Source: JBIYSM02 sp044759095
GTDB taxonomy: Bacteria; Bacillota; Bacilli; Brevibacillales; Brevibacillaceae
Direction: 5' to 3'
DNA: 64,000 nucleotides
Assembly: GCF_044759095.2 (NCBI RefSeq)
Contig: NZ_JBIYSM020000014.1
Span: 1 to 64,000, forward strand
Part shown: positions 35,687 through 43,860 of the stretch, piece by piece
Position numbering within the stretch: the stretch's first letter is position 1
Layout: each line of letters opens with the position of its first letter
The notes under the pieces: generated by a model
What the model saw: the letters and a program-made list of their open reading frames with translations, nothing else
Databases searched by the model: none
What the model was told of the DNA's origin: nothing
Program-made: the position numbers and the translations under genes

Positions 35687-35700
35687 AGCTTTCATTCAAA

Positions 35701-35741
35701 AAAACTGCTCTTAACACACGTTAAGAGCAGTTTTTTTTGTA
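35701..35741 (+). terminator. Terminator after the frameshifted gene
   Basis: AAAACTGCTCTTAAC acac GTTAAGAGCAGTTTTTTTTG, 15 pairs. It can act on both strands, so it may also serve carD. Confidence 0.95.
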
Positions 35742-35745
35742 TCAC

Positions 35746-36225
35746 CTAACTATTGATGGCCTCATTCAATAGATCGGATGCTTGCTTGGTCGCAATTCCC
35801 TTTACCAGTACAAGTTCACTAATGAGAATTTGCTGAGCTTGGTCCAGCATGAATTTGTCCCCGGCTCCAAGCCCCTTTTTTTTGCTGATGCTTAGTAAAT
35901 CACGGATGACTTCAGCACCTTCATAAATATCGCCACTCTTCATCTTATCCATATTGATTCGATATCTTTGGGTGGCATTAACGGGAAGTTCGGGTTCTTC
36001 ATCATGAAAAACAGCGAATACATCTTCCAATATATCTAAATCAACAACCTGGCGTATCCCTAGAGCGGACATTTTTTCGACAGGGACCATGATATGCAAT
36101 TCTCTCAGCAGCATATTTAACACAAAATAAAGATGTTTTTCTCCAAAAAACTCCTTCTCTTCAATCGCTTCAATGACACCTGCACCATGAATCGGATAAA
36201 AAATCTTGTCGCCAATTTGAAACAT
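35746..36225 (-). CDS. carD: CarD family transcriptional regulator
   Basis: A 159-residue CarD protein. The N-terminal Tudor-like fold ('GDKIFYPIHGAGVIEAIEEKEF') contacts RNA polymerase beta; the C-terminal helical part ('MKSGDIYEGAEVIRDLLSISKKKGL', 'LDQAQQILISELVLVKGIATKQA') binds the upstream edge of the promoter bubble and stabilises open complexes. Length and layout are typical (Bacillus YdeB). ATG 36225 after GGGGGG. Stands alone in the accessory stretch. Confidence 0.93.
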   Translation of the reverse strand: MFQIGDKIFYPIHGAGVIEAIEEKEFFGEKHLYFVLNMLLRELHIMVPVEKMSALGIRQVVDLDILEDVFAVFHDEEPELPVNATQRYRINMDKMKSGDIYEGAEVIRDLLSISKKKGLGAGDKFMLDQAQQILISELVLVKGIATKQASDLLNEAINS

Positions 36226-36320
36226 ACGTCCCCCCCTTTCTGGAGTAACATAGTAAGTATACCATACTTATGCAATAACAACAAAAAATAATTATTCTAC
36301 CATATACAAATAATTTTAGC

Positions 36321-36353
36321 AATAATGAGTTTTAATAATGAGTTTTAATAATG
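36321..36353 (+). repeat. 13-bp tandem repeat, 2.5 units
   Basis: AATAATGAGTTTT twice in a row and then AATAATG. It lies in the carD-MATE gap in very AT-rich DNA and has no other visible signal. Confidence 0.7.
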
Positions 36354-36448
36354 CCTCATGATTGGGGTACCAAGCATTATGGTTGGACGGGCCGCCATCT
36401 TTCTAGTATCCTGTAGGATAGGAAAGAGAAAGAACGGGGTAGAGAGAG

Positions 36449-37801
36449 ATGAATGAGACCCAGACGCTGCAAGAAAAGATATGGCAGTTTCTATCCGTAT
36501 TGCTGCCGATTCTGATTACACAATTGGCGCTGTTTTCCATGACGTTTTTTGATACCGTCATGTCCGGCCACGCCAGCCCTACCGACCTTGCGGGAGTGGC
36601 GATCGGGACCAGCCTGTGGGTGCCGATTCAGGCTGGATTGACTGGAATCCTCATGGCGGTTACCCCGATGGTGGCGCAAATGGTAGGCGCTATGCGCAGG
36701 GATCAAGTGCCGTTTACGGTACTACAGGCGATGTATTTGGCCGCGGCAATCGCTGTTGCGGTCATTTTCTGCGGGGCCTTGGTTCTCGATCCGATTTTGA
36801 ACAACATGAACCTGGAAACCGAGGTTCGCGACATTGCACGCAGCTTCTTACTCGCTCTTTCCTTAGGGATCGTACCGATGTTTGTCTATACCGTGATCCG
36901 CTGCTTCATAGATGCTCTTGGCTGGACGCGCGTCACGATGTTCATTACGCTGATTTCGTTGCCGATTAATGTGTTCCTCAACTACGTCCTCATCTTCGGG
37001 AATTTCGGCATGCCCCGGCTGGGAGGTGTGGGCGCAGGGTATGCATCCGCCATCACGTATTGGTGTATTACGCTGATCAGCTTGTATGTCGTGCATCGGG
37101 TCGAACCGTTTGCTGAATATGGAATATTTTCGCGTTTTTTTAGCGTTTCCTTGGCTGCCTGGAAAGAGCTGCTCACACTTGGAGTGCCGATCGGCTTCTC
37201 GATTTTTTTTGAAGTGAGCATTTTCGCTGCCGTCACGCTGCTGATGAGCGAGTTTAACACCGTTACGATTGCTGCCCACCAGGCTGCGATGAACTTCGCC
37301 TCGTTCATTTACATGGTCCCGTTAAGCATTTCCATGGCTCTGACGATTGTGGTCGGCTTTGAAGTCGGGGCGAAACGGTATCAAGATGCCAGACAGTACA
37401 GTTATCTGGGAATTGGTATGGCGCTTATCCTGGCGACGTGTTTCGGAATCGGACTATTCTTCTTCAGCGAACAGGTAGCAGGCTTTTACACGACCGATGC
37501 GGCTGTTCTTCAGCTGACTCAGCATTTTCTGCTGTATTCGATTCTGTTTCTGTTGTCAGACGCGGTTGCCGCACCGATTCAGGGAATCCTGCGAGGCTAC
37601 AAGGATGTGAAAGTGACGTTCATCGTGGCGCTCGTTTCGTATTGGGTGATTGGTCTGCCGCTCGGATACCTTTTTGCCAAATACACCACGCTTGCGGCGT
37701 TTGGATACTGGATTGGATTAATTTCCGGACTGGCGGCGGGAGCTGTGTTTTTATTCGGGCGATTGTTGGTATTGCAGCGTCAAAAGATGAAAGCAAATTA
37801 G
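36449..37801 (+). CDS. MATE family efflux transporter
   Basis: A 450-residue multidrug/toxin exporter. Twelve membrane segments in two halves; the start 'LSVLLPILITQLALFSMTFFDTVMSG' and the mid 'LGVPIGFSIFFEVSIFAAVTLLM' match the paired MatE domains of the YeeO/NorM type. GTAGAGAGAG lies upstream of ATG 36449. A dispersed repeat begins nine bases after the stop. Confidence 0.93.
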   Translation: MNETQTLQEKIWQFLSVLLPILITQLALFSMTFFDTVMSGHASPTDLAGVAIGTSLWVPIQAGLTGILMAVTPMVAQMVGAMRRDQVPFTVLQAMYLAAAIAVAVIFCGALVLDPILNNMNLETEVRDIARSFLLALSLGIVPMFVYTVIRCFIDALGWTRVTMFITLISLPINVFLNYVLIFGNFGMPRLGGVGAGYASAITYWCITLISLYVVHRVEPFAEYGIFSRFFSVSLAAWKELLTLGVPIGFSIFFEVSIFAAVTLLMSEFNTVTIAAHQAAMNFASFIYMVPLSISMALTIVVGFEVGAKRYQDARQYSYLGIGMALILATCFGIGLFFFSEQVAGFYTTDAAVLQLTQHFLLYSILFLLSDAVAAPIQGILRGYKDVKVTFIVALVSYWVIGLPLGYLFAKYTTLAAFGYWIGLISGLAAGAVFLFGRLLVLQRQKMKAN

Positions 37802-37809
37802 CGCGAAAT

Positions 37810-37925
37810 ATAGCTGCTTGGAAAGTGTTCGGGGCCCCGCCCGGCGAAGAGAGGGACCCCACTCGGCTCAGCGATCGCTAACGCCGAGTGGGGTGAGGAT
37901 AGCTCATGCCGGGTGGGTTTTCTTA
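37810..37925 (+). repeat. Dispersed hairpin repeat, long form
   Basis: GCTTGGAAAGTGTTCGGGG and CCCCGCCCGGCGAAG, then a nested stem ACCCCACTCGGC / GCCGAGTGGGGT around CGATCG, GAGGATAGCTCATG, GCCGGGTGGG and TTTTCTTA. Compared with the copy at 8730, the nested stem differs by paired changes (T-A for C-G), which keeps pairing. It serves as MATE terminator by position. Confidence 0.88.
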
Positions 37926-37930
37926 TCGTG

Positions 37931-38025
37931 TAGGAAAGTTTAAGGGCTTCACCGTGTGAAAGCGCCCTGAAATAAACTTTCCGGAACGCATAAAAAGTTT
38001 CCACTAACGAAGAACCAGCTTCTTC
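37931..38025 (-). repeat. Family B repeat, minus-strand copy with hairpin
   Basis: Reverse complement of 37973-38025 matches 15066-15115. On its right-hand side lies GGAAAGTTTA, an inner stem AGGGCTTCAC / GTGAAAGCGCCCT, and TAAACTTTCC, an inverted repeat of about 50 bases (37933-37982). The copy at 15066 lacks this inner part. Confidence 0.7.
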
Positions 38026-38050
38026 GAGAGGGCTTCAATCGAAGCTTTTT

Positions 38051-38230
38051 TTATTCTTCCTTTAGGCTGTACAACGGGACTTCCTGCTCATTCTCCGGCT
38101 GGTCAAGGGGATAGATTCTGGCGGTTTCCTTCTTCTCATCGACATGCTGAATATAGATGGGCACCCCATCATAGGTTACATTGGCCATAACAGGTGAGGC
38201 AGCGATCTCTTGTGCCCGTCGTGCGTTCAT
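38051..38230 (-). CDS. sspH: H-type small acid-soluble spore protein
   Basis: A 59-residue SASP-H protein: 'MNARRAQEIAASPVMANVTYDGVPIYIQHV' and 'ETARIYPLDQP...QEVPLYSLKEE' match the SspH family. These minor SASPs are made in the forespore. ATG 38230 follows AGGAGG at the right distance. The longer open frame upstream (to 38443) has no ribosome site. Confidence 0.93.
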   Translation of the reverse strand: MNARRAQEIAASPVMANVTYDGVPIYIQHVDEKKETARIYPLDQPENEQEVPLYSLKEE

Positions 38231-38368
38231 GGCAATCCCTCCTTGTGAATGGTGACACGAATAATTTTCACTCAAACCCACCTGCCTATTCTGCATACCC
38301 GCTGATGAAACAGGGGATAAGCTGGACATCCTATGGATTGGAAATGGTAAAAGCACGAAGGAGGAACC

Positions 38369-39760
38369 ATGATGGCATACAGAATCGAAAAGGATACCCT
38401 GGGAGAAATGAGAGTTCCCGCGGACAAATTGTGGGCGGCGCAAACCCAGCGCAGCCTGCAGAATTTCCCCATTGGCTCGGAGAAAATGCCGCAGGAGATC
38501 ATTCGGATGTTTGCCGTCCTGAAAAAAAGTGCAGCATGGGTCAATCAGAGGCTTGGGAAACTGGAAAAGGAAAAGGCAGACGCCATCGTCGCCGCGGCAG
38601 ATGAAATTTTACAGGGGAAGTGGGATGAGCATTTTCCGCTCGTGGTCTGGCAAACCGGCAGCGGAACCCAGTCCAATATGAACGTGAATGAAGTGATTGC
38701 CAACCGGGCCAATCAGCTGTTGGAGCAACAGGGGAGCACGCTTCGGATCCACCCCAATGATGATGTCAACAAATCGCAAAGCTCGAATGATACGTTCCCT
38801 ACCGTCATGCATGTCGCCGGTTTGATCGCGATTGAAGACCGGGTGCTGCCCTCTCTGGCCACATTAAAGGAGACTCTGCGTCTAAAAAGTGAGGAATACA
38901 AGGACATTATCAAGATCGGGCGGACGCATTTGCAGGATGCAACCCCTTTGACGCTGGGGCAGGAAATCAGCGGCTGGTGCCGGATGCTTGAAAAAAGCGA
39001 GAGGATGATAAAGGAGAGCGCGGAATTCCTGAGGGAGCTTGCCATCGGGGGAACTGCTGTAGGGACCGGTATCAATGCCCATCCGAAGTTCGGTGAGATG
39101 GTGGCAAAGGAAATCAGCAGGTTGACTGGAAAGGCCTTCGTGTCTGCGGTCAATAAATTTCACGCATTGACCAGCCATGATGAGATGGTGCATGTTCACG
39201 GGGCGTTAAAAGCGTTGGCTGCGGATCTGATGAAAATCGCCAATGATGTAAGGTGGCTGGCAAGCGGGCCGCGCTCCGGAATCGGTGAAATCACGATACC
39301 GGCCAATGAGCCGGGCAGCTCGATTATGCCCGGAAAGGTCAACCCGACCCAAAGCGAAGCGCTGACCATGGTCGTTTGCCAGGTGATGGGCAATGATGCA
39401 ACGATCGGATTTGCCGCCAGCCAGGGAAACTTTGAGTTGAATGTCTTTAAGCCGGTGATCATCTACAATTTCCTTCAATCAGCTCGGCTTCTTGCTGACG
39501 CGATGCTTTCCTTCCATGACAAATGCGCGATTGGGATTGAGCCCAACCTGGGAGTGATCAAACAAAATCTGGAGCGTTCCCTGATGCTGGTAACCGCATT
39601 AAATCCCTACATCGGCTATGAAAATGCGGCAGCGGTGGCGAAATTGGCCCATAAAGAAGGCTTAACACTGAAGGAAGCCGCGCTCAAAAGCAAGCTGTTG
39701 ACCGAAGAGCAATTTGATCAGATTGTTCGGCCGGAACAGATGATTCATCCGAAGGAATAG
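38369..39760 (+). CDS. fumC: Class II fumarate hydratase
   Basis: A 463-residue homotetrameric enzyme of the TCA cycle turning fumarate into malate. It has the superfamily signature 'GSSIMPGKVNPTQSEA' near residue 318, the substrate loop 'TGSGTQSNMNVNEVIANRA' near 98 and 'GRTHLQDATPLTLGQE' near 187. ATG 38369 or the next ATG 38372 follow AAGGAGGAACC. Oxygen-stable, iron-free class by length. Confidence 0.97.
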   Translation: MMAYRIEKDTLGEMRVPADKLWAAQTQRSLQNFPIGSEKMPQEIIRMFAVLKKSAAWVNQRLGKLEKEKADAIVAAADEILQGKWDEHFPLVVWQTGSGTQSNMNVNEVIANRANQLLEQQGSTLRIHPNDDVNKSQSSNDTFPTVMHVAGLIAIEDRVLPSLATLKETLRLKSEEYKDIIKIGRTHLQDATPLTLGQEISGWCRMLEKSERMIKESAEFLRELAIGGTAVGTGINAHPKFGEMVAKEISRLTGKAFVSAVNKFHALTSHDEMVHVHGALKALAADLMKIANDVRWLASGPRSGIGEITIPANEPGSSIMPGKVNPTQSEALTMVVCQVMGNDATIGFAASQGNFELNVFKPVIIYNFLQSARLLADAMLSFHDKCAIGIEPNLGVIKQNLERSLMLVTALNPYIGYENAAAVAKLAHKEGLTLKEAALKSKLLTEEQFDQIVRPEQMIHPKE

Positions 39761-39768
39761 CTTATCCG

Positions 39769-40980
39769 TCACTGCTTCACGATGGCTTGAACCCTTTTAA
39801 ACTGCTCGCTCTGGTTCCGCAGATAGATCAGGAACAGCAAGAGCAGCAACCCCTGAACGACAATCGCACCGGATACGGATACGCCGAGATACACGATCAC
39901 ATAGTAAATCCCTGAACCGACGACCATCAGAACGTTTTCGATGAAATTCTGAATCGCAATCGTTTGTCCCGAGCCTACCATCTTTTTTCCTTCCTCCTGC
40001 AAGACCGTGTTCATCGGAACGATAAATACGCCGCCCATGAATCCGACCAGCAACAGGAAGAGGATGGCGACGACAGTGACATGGAACCAGGGGAACATCA
40101 GGATGAGCATACACATGAACACTCCATAGACAACCGAACGGTAGAACCGGTGTAACGGAACCAGTTTCGGGGCCAGAAACGCGCCGATGATAATCCCAAT
40201 GGAGGTGGTCGCCAGGATCAACGAGACGGAGAAGCTATTGGGATCAATCCCAAGCGAAGCGGGGATCCATGCAAGAACGGCTACCCGCAGCACCGCCGAG
40301 CTCATCCAGAACGAACCGGTCCCAATCAAGGAGAAATTCGTTTCGGGCTTGCGCATAAGTTGATTCAGATTGGCAAAGAAACGCCGTGCCTCCGTCCCAT
40401 AGCGGATGTTCCGGTTGCCATTGATGCGCGGGATAAAAAAGGTCATCAGGACAGACGAGCTGTAAAGGGCCAAGCAAATCAGAGACGAGACCGATGGGGG
40501 AGTCATCGCTGCGATTGCCCCCCCGCCGCCGATTCCGGTCAGAATGGCGATGATCGTGTACGCCTCGATTCTTGCATTGGCGTGGAACAGTTCGTTTTCA
40601 TTTTTCGTCAATTCCGGCAGGATGCCGTACTTGGCCGGGGAGTATACGACAGCGCCTACCCCAACGGTGAAGTAGCAAAGCATTAAGAGCAGGATACTGG
40701 AATGGTCCATGAGGAAAAGCAGCAGTACGCCAAGCACCTTGATCAGGTTGCCAATCACCAGCACAACCGATTTGGGAAGCTTGTCGGCGAATGGCCCGAC
40801 GATCGGGGCGAGCACGATATACGGCAGGAAGAAGGAAATGGATACAAGTGCGAGCAATGCGGGAGAGAAACCATTCTCCCGCAGCAGATTGGCGATGACA
40901 AACAAAATCATGTTATCGGCAAAAGCCGATAAGAATTGCGTGAAGTAAAGGGCTTGCAGAGGTTGGAATCGGATGGTCAT
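39769..40980 (-). CDS. lplT: Lysophospholipid flippase LplT-like MFS transporter
   Basis: A 403-residue MFS protein with 12 spans. It overlaps by four bases the stop of the acyl-ACP synthetase/acyltransferase gene, in the same order and strand as E. coli lplT-aas. LplT flips lysophosphatidylethanolamine inward so that Aas can re-acylate it. The start 'RFQPLQALYFTQFLSAFADNMILFVIANLL' agrees with LplT ('...QFLSAFGDN...'). The inference rests on this pairing; transport of lysolipid is not proven by sequence alone. Confidence 0.85.
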   Translation of the reverse strand: MTIRFQPLQALYFTQFLSAFADNMILFVIANLLRENGFSPALLALVSISFFLPYIVLAPIVGPFADKLPKSVVLVIGNLIKVLGVLLLFLMDHSSILLLMLCYFTVGVGAVVYSPAKYGILPELTKNENELFHANARIEAYTIIAILTGIGGGGAIAAMTPPSVSSLICLALYSSSVLMTFFIPRINGNRNIRYGTEARRFFANLNQLMRKPETNFSLIGTGSFWMSSAVLRVAVLAWIPASLGIDPNSFSVSLILATTSIGIIIGAFLAPKLVPLHRFYRSVVYGVFMCMLILMFPWFHVTVVAILFLLLVGFMGGVFIVPMNTVLQEEGKKMVGSGQTIAIQNFIENVLMVVGSGIYYVIVYLGVSVSGAIVVQGLLLLLFLIYLRNQSEQFKRVQAIVKQ

Positions 40981-43103
40981 GCTTTGTCCCCGCCTTTTTC
41001 GGCAATTTCTTTCAGACGTACATAATCGGTTTTTCCGCTGCCAAGCAAGGGCAGCTGGTCAATCACTTGAAGAGAGGCCGGAAGCAGAAGAGGAGAGTAT
41101 TGCTTCTGTGCCAGATAAGTCCGCAGCAGATCCATGCGGACTGATGCGTCCGTCGTGTACAGAAGGATTCGTTCCCCTTTGCGCTGGTCGTTTACGGCGA
41201 CGGAAGCAAAATCAGAGTGACCGAAACACTGGGAAGCCAACTCTTCCACCAGGTTGAGAGAGACCATCTCTCCACCGATTTTGGCGAAGCGCTTCAAGCG
41301 GGATGTAATGGTCAGGCAGCCGTCCGAATCCATCTCGACCAGATCTCCCGTTCGATACCATTCATCCGCAGGAAGGAATCCTGCGCCATGTATCAGGTAA
41401 CCCTTCATGACATTGGGTCCTTTTACGAGCAGGTGGCCGCCTGATGTGATGCCTTCGACCGGCTCCAATTGATATTCGATTCCGGGCAACAAACGCCCTA
41501 CCGTACCCTGTTTGTTTACCAGAGGTGTATTGAGGGACAGGATCGGGGACGTCTCTGTTGCCCCATAACCTTCAAAAATCCGTACGCCGAATTTCTCCAT
41601 GTACATCTGCCTTACATCGGCCTTCAGCTTTTCTGCTCCCGCAAACACATAGCGGAGAGAGTAGAAGTTGTAAGGGTGAGCCAATTTCCCGTAGCCGGCA
41701 AGGAACGTCGATGTGCCAAACAGAATCGTCACGTTCTGATCGTAGCAAATCTCCGAGATGATCTTGTAATGCAGCGGACTGGGATAGAGATAGACAGGAA
41801 TGCCGGCTACCACCGGTAAAAGGGTTCCTGCCGTCAGTCCAAAACTATGGAACATCGGGAGCGCATTTAGGATCTTGTCTTTGGATGTGAAATCGATGAC
41901 GCTTTTCACTTGTTGGATGTTGGCGTACAAATTGGTGTGCGTCAACACAACGCCTTTTGGCTTGCTTTCACTTCCCGAAGTAAAGAGAATCAGTTCGTTG
42001 GTGGCTGCTTGTGAGGGTTGCTGCATCAGATAGCGGGACAGAGCCGAGATTTTATCCCAAGCAGTGGCGGATGCTTTCACATCCTCCAAATAGATGAGGT
42101 TGACCCGGCCCTGCATGCCAGATATCAGATGGTCCAGCTTCCCTTTTTCAATAAATAACCGGGATGTCAGGATGGTCTGGATTCCTGCTGTTTCGCAACA
42201 GTCCAGAAGCGAGCGAACACCGAGTGAAAAGTTTAGGATCGCAGGTGTTATCCCGATTCGGAACAGGGAAAGCAGGGTGACCAGGTGGCCTACGGAATTG
42301 GGGAGAAGCACCCCGACGGCATGATGATCCTTCAGCATTGTTTTCCATTTATTCCCGAGCAGGTAGCTTCCCATCAGCAATGTACGATAGGTGATGGCGG
42401 TGGATAGATCCTTGGCGATCACTTGCTTGCTTCCGTGAATGCGAGCCGCCTCGAGCACCTCATTAAACAGGTTTACCTGCTCCTTCATCCGGGCTTGAAA
42501 CAATTCGGTTTGCATGGTGCGCAGGATAAAGTCGCTCGCGGCCGCTTTTTGCTCTCTCATGGATTCGTTTTCTTTCTTTTGCAAAGTAAACGGGGTGCCA
42601 ATGGAGATCGTGACCTTCGGGAACCAGGCGATTCGCACTTTTCCTTTCAGGTAGGAGAAAATGGATCGCTCCAGCCCTTGAATGGCGACAGGATAAACGG
42701 CAGCGCCGGTTCGCAGGGCCAGGTATCCAACGCCGCTGTAGATTTTCATGAGTCCGCCGGTCGTGGTGATGCGGCCCTCCGGGAAAATCACCAGCGATTC
42801 GCCGCTATTTATGACGCGAATCATGTGACGAATGGAATACGGGTTCATCGGGTCGACGGTGATGTGTTTGCGGAAGCGGAGGAAAAACGAGAACTTCCTG
42901 GCGATTTCCGTATTTGCGACAAAGGTTGTTTGTTGGGGGAGGCAGAAGGACAAGAGAACGGCATCCAGCAAGGAAACGTGATTCGGCATGAGGATAGAGG
43001 GTTTCAAAAAGTCAATTTTGTCCAGACCCTGGATGCGAGGACGAAACCACAGCAGGAGTACCATTTTGAAGAAGGCATGAATGAGAAACATAGAAGACCA
43101 CAC
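40977..43103 (-). CDS. aas: Bifunctional acyltransferase / acyl-ACP synthetase Aas
   Basis: A 708-residue fusion. The N-terminal PlsC-type acyltransferase (residues 1-200) has 'NHVSLLDAVLLSF' (the HX4D pair in NHxSxxD form) and 'FPEGRITTTGG'; the C-terminal AMP-forming domain (about 230-700) has 'LILFTSGSESKPKGVVLTHTN' (near residue 365) and 'YGATETSPILSLN'. It would charge fatty acid to ACP and transfer it to lysophospholipid. The layout and length match enterobacterial Aas (719 residues). ATG 43103 near GGTGTGG; promoter not identified. Confidence 0.92.
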   Translation of the reverse strand: MWSSMFLIHAFFKMVLLLWFRPRIQGLDKIDFLKPSILMPNHVSLLDAVLLSFCLPQQTTFVANTEIARKFSFFLRFRKHITVDPMNPYSIRHMIRVINSGESLVIFPEGRITTTGGLMKIYSGVGYLALRTGAAVYPVAIQGLERSIFSYLKGKVRIAWFPKVTISIGTPFTLQKKENESMREQKAAASDFILRTMQTELFQARMKEQVNLFNEVLEAARIHGSKQVIAKDLSTAITYRTLLMGSYLLGNKWKTMLKDHHAVGVLLPNSVGHLVTLLSLFRIGITPAILNFSLGVRSLLDCCETAGIQTILTSRLFIEKGKLDHLISGMQGRVNLIYLEDVKASATAWDKISALSRYLMQQPSQAATNELILFTSGSESKPKGVVLTHTNLYANIQQVKSVIDFTSKDKILNALPMFHSFGLTAGTLLPVVAGIPVYLYPSPLHYKIISEICYDQNVTILFGTSTFLAGYGKLAHPYNFYSLRYVFAGAEKLKADVRQMYMEKFGVRIFEGYGATETSPILSLNTPLVNKQGTVGRLLPGIEYQLEPVEGITSGGHLLVKGPNVMKGYLIHGAGFLPADEWYRTGDLVEMDSDGCLTITSRLKRFAKIGGEMVSLNLVEELASQCFGHSDFASVAVNDQRKGERILLYTTDASVRMDLLRTYLAQKQYSPLLLPASLQVIDQLPLLGSGKTDYVRLKEIAEKGGDKA

Positions 43104-43148
43104 CTTTGCGAAGGACTTGTAGCTTTCATTCTACGGTCCGGCGGGAAA

Positions 43149-43176
43149 TAAAAAAGTACCAACTTTCATTGGTACC
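43149..43176 (-). terminator. Terminator of the two-component operon (minus strand)
   Basis: On the minus strand: GGTACCAATG aaag TTGGTACC-type stem ending TTTTTTATTTCC, downstream of the response-regulator stop. Confidence 0.85.
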
Positions 43177-43212
43177 TGGTCATATGCCGGGAGCAATGTT
43201 GTGGCCGGTGGG

Positions 43213-43851
43213 TTAAAACAGCTTTTTTTGTTTGGCTTTGGCTGCCGCTTCCTTGCTGGTCTTGACGCCCAGCTTTTTTAAAATGCGGTTGATGTGGTTC
43301 TTGATCGTCCGCCTGGTGATATGAAGGGTTTTTTCAATCTGGGATTGGGTTTGGCCCTGATGAATCAACTGCAGCAGTTCTTTTTCCGCGGGAGACAACA
43401 GCTTCTGGAATTCTTCGTTTTTTAAACGCAGAAATTCATTTCGCAAAGCGGCAGCGGCTGTAGGATGGATTGCCGATTGACGATTGTAGGCTGCGCGGAT
43501 GGCGTCCGGTATTTCCTTGAAGTTTGATTTGCTGATGTAGTTGACGGCGCCCGCCGAAAAGGACTCAATGATCACGTCTTCCGCTGTATGGGACGTAAGC
43601 ATGATGATTTTGCAGTCTTCCTTTTGCTCGGTGATGGAGAGTGCGGTATCGATCCCATCCAGATTGTTTTCGGTAAGATTAATGTCCATCAGGACCACAT
43701 CGGCATCGGATTCTTGAAACCATTTAAGAGCCTCTTCCTGGGTTCCGGCTTCGCCTACGATGGTCACGTCGGCTTCTTTGTTGATGTAGTCCACCAGGCC
43801 TTTTCGCCAGACGAGGTCGTCTTCCACGATGAAAACACGGATTTTCTGCAT
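43213..43851 (-). CDS. NarL/LuxR-type response regulator
   Basis: A 212-residue regulator. Receiver with phospho-Asp near 56 ('DVVLMDINLTENNLDG'), 'LTSHTAEDV' and Lys near 'YISKSN'; the C-terminal LuxR helix-turn-helix is 'LSPAEKELLQLIHQGQTQSQIEKTLHITRRTIKNHI' (about 155-190). It is the second gene of a pair, 9 bases after the kinase. ATG 43851 follows AGGAACCC. The regulated genes are not evident nearby. Confidence 0.93.
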   Translation of the reverse strand: MQKIRVFIVEDDLVWRKGLVDYINKEADVTIVGEAGTQEEALKWFQESDADVVLMDINLTENNLDGIDTALSITEQKEDCKIIMLTSHTAEDVIIESFSAGAVNYISKSNFKEIPDAIRAAYNRQSAIHPTAAAALRNEFLRLKNEEFQKLLSPAEKELLQLIHQGQTQSQIEKTLHITRRTIKNHINRILKKLGVKTSKEAAAKAKQKKLF

Positions 43852-43860
43852 GGGTTCCTC

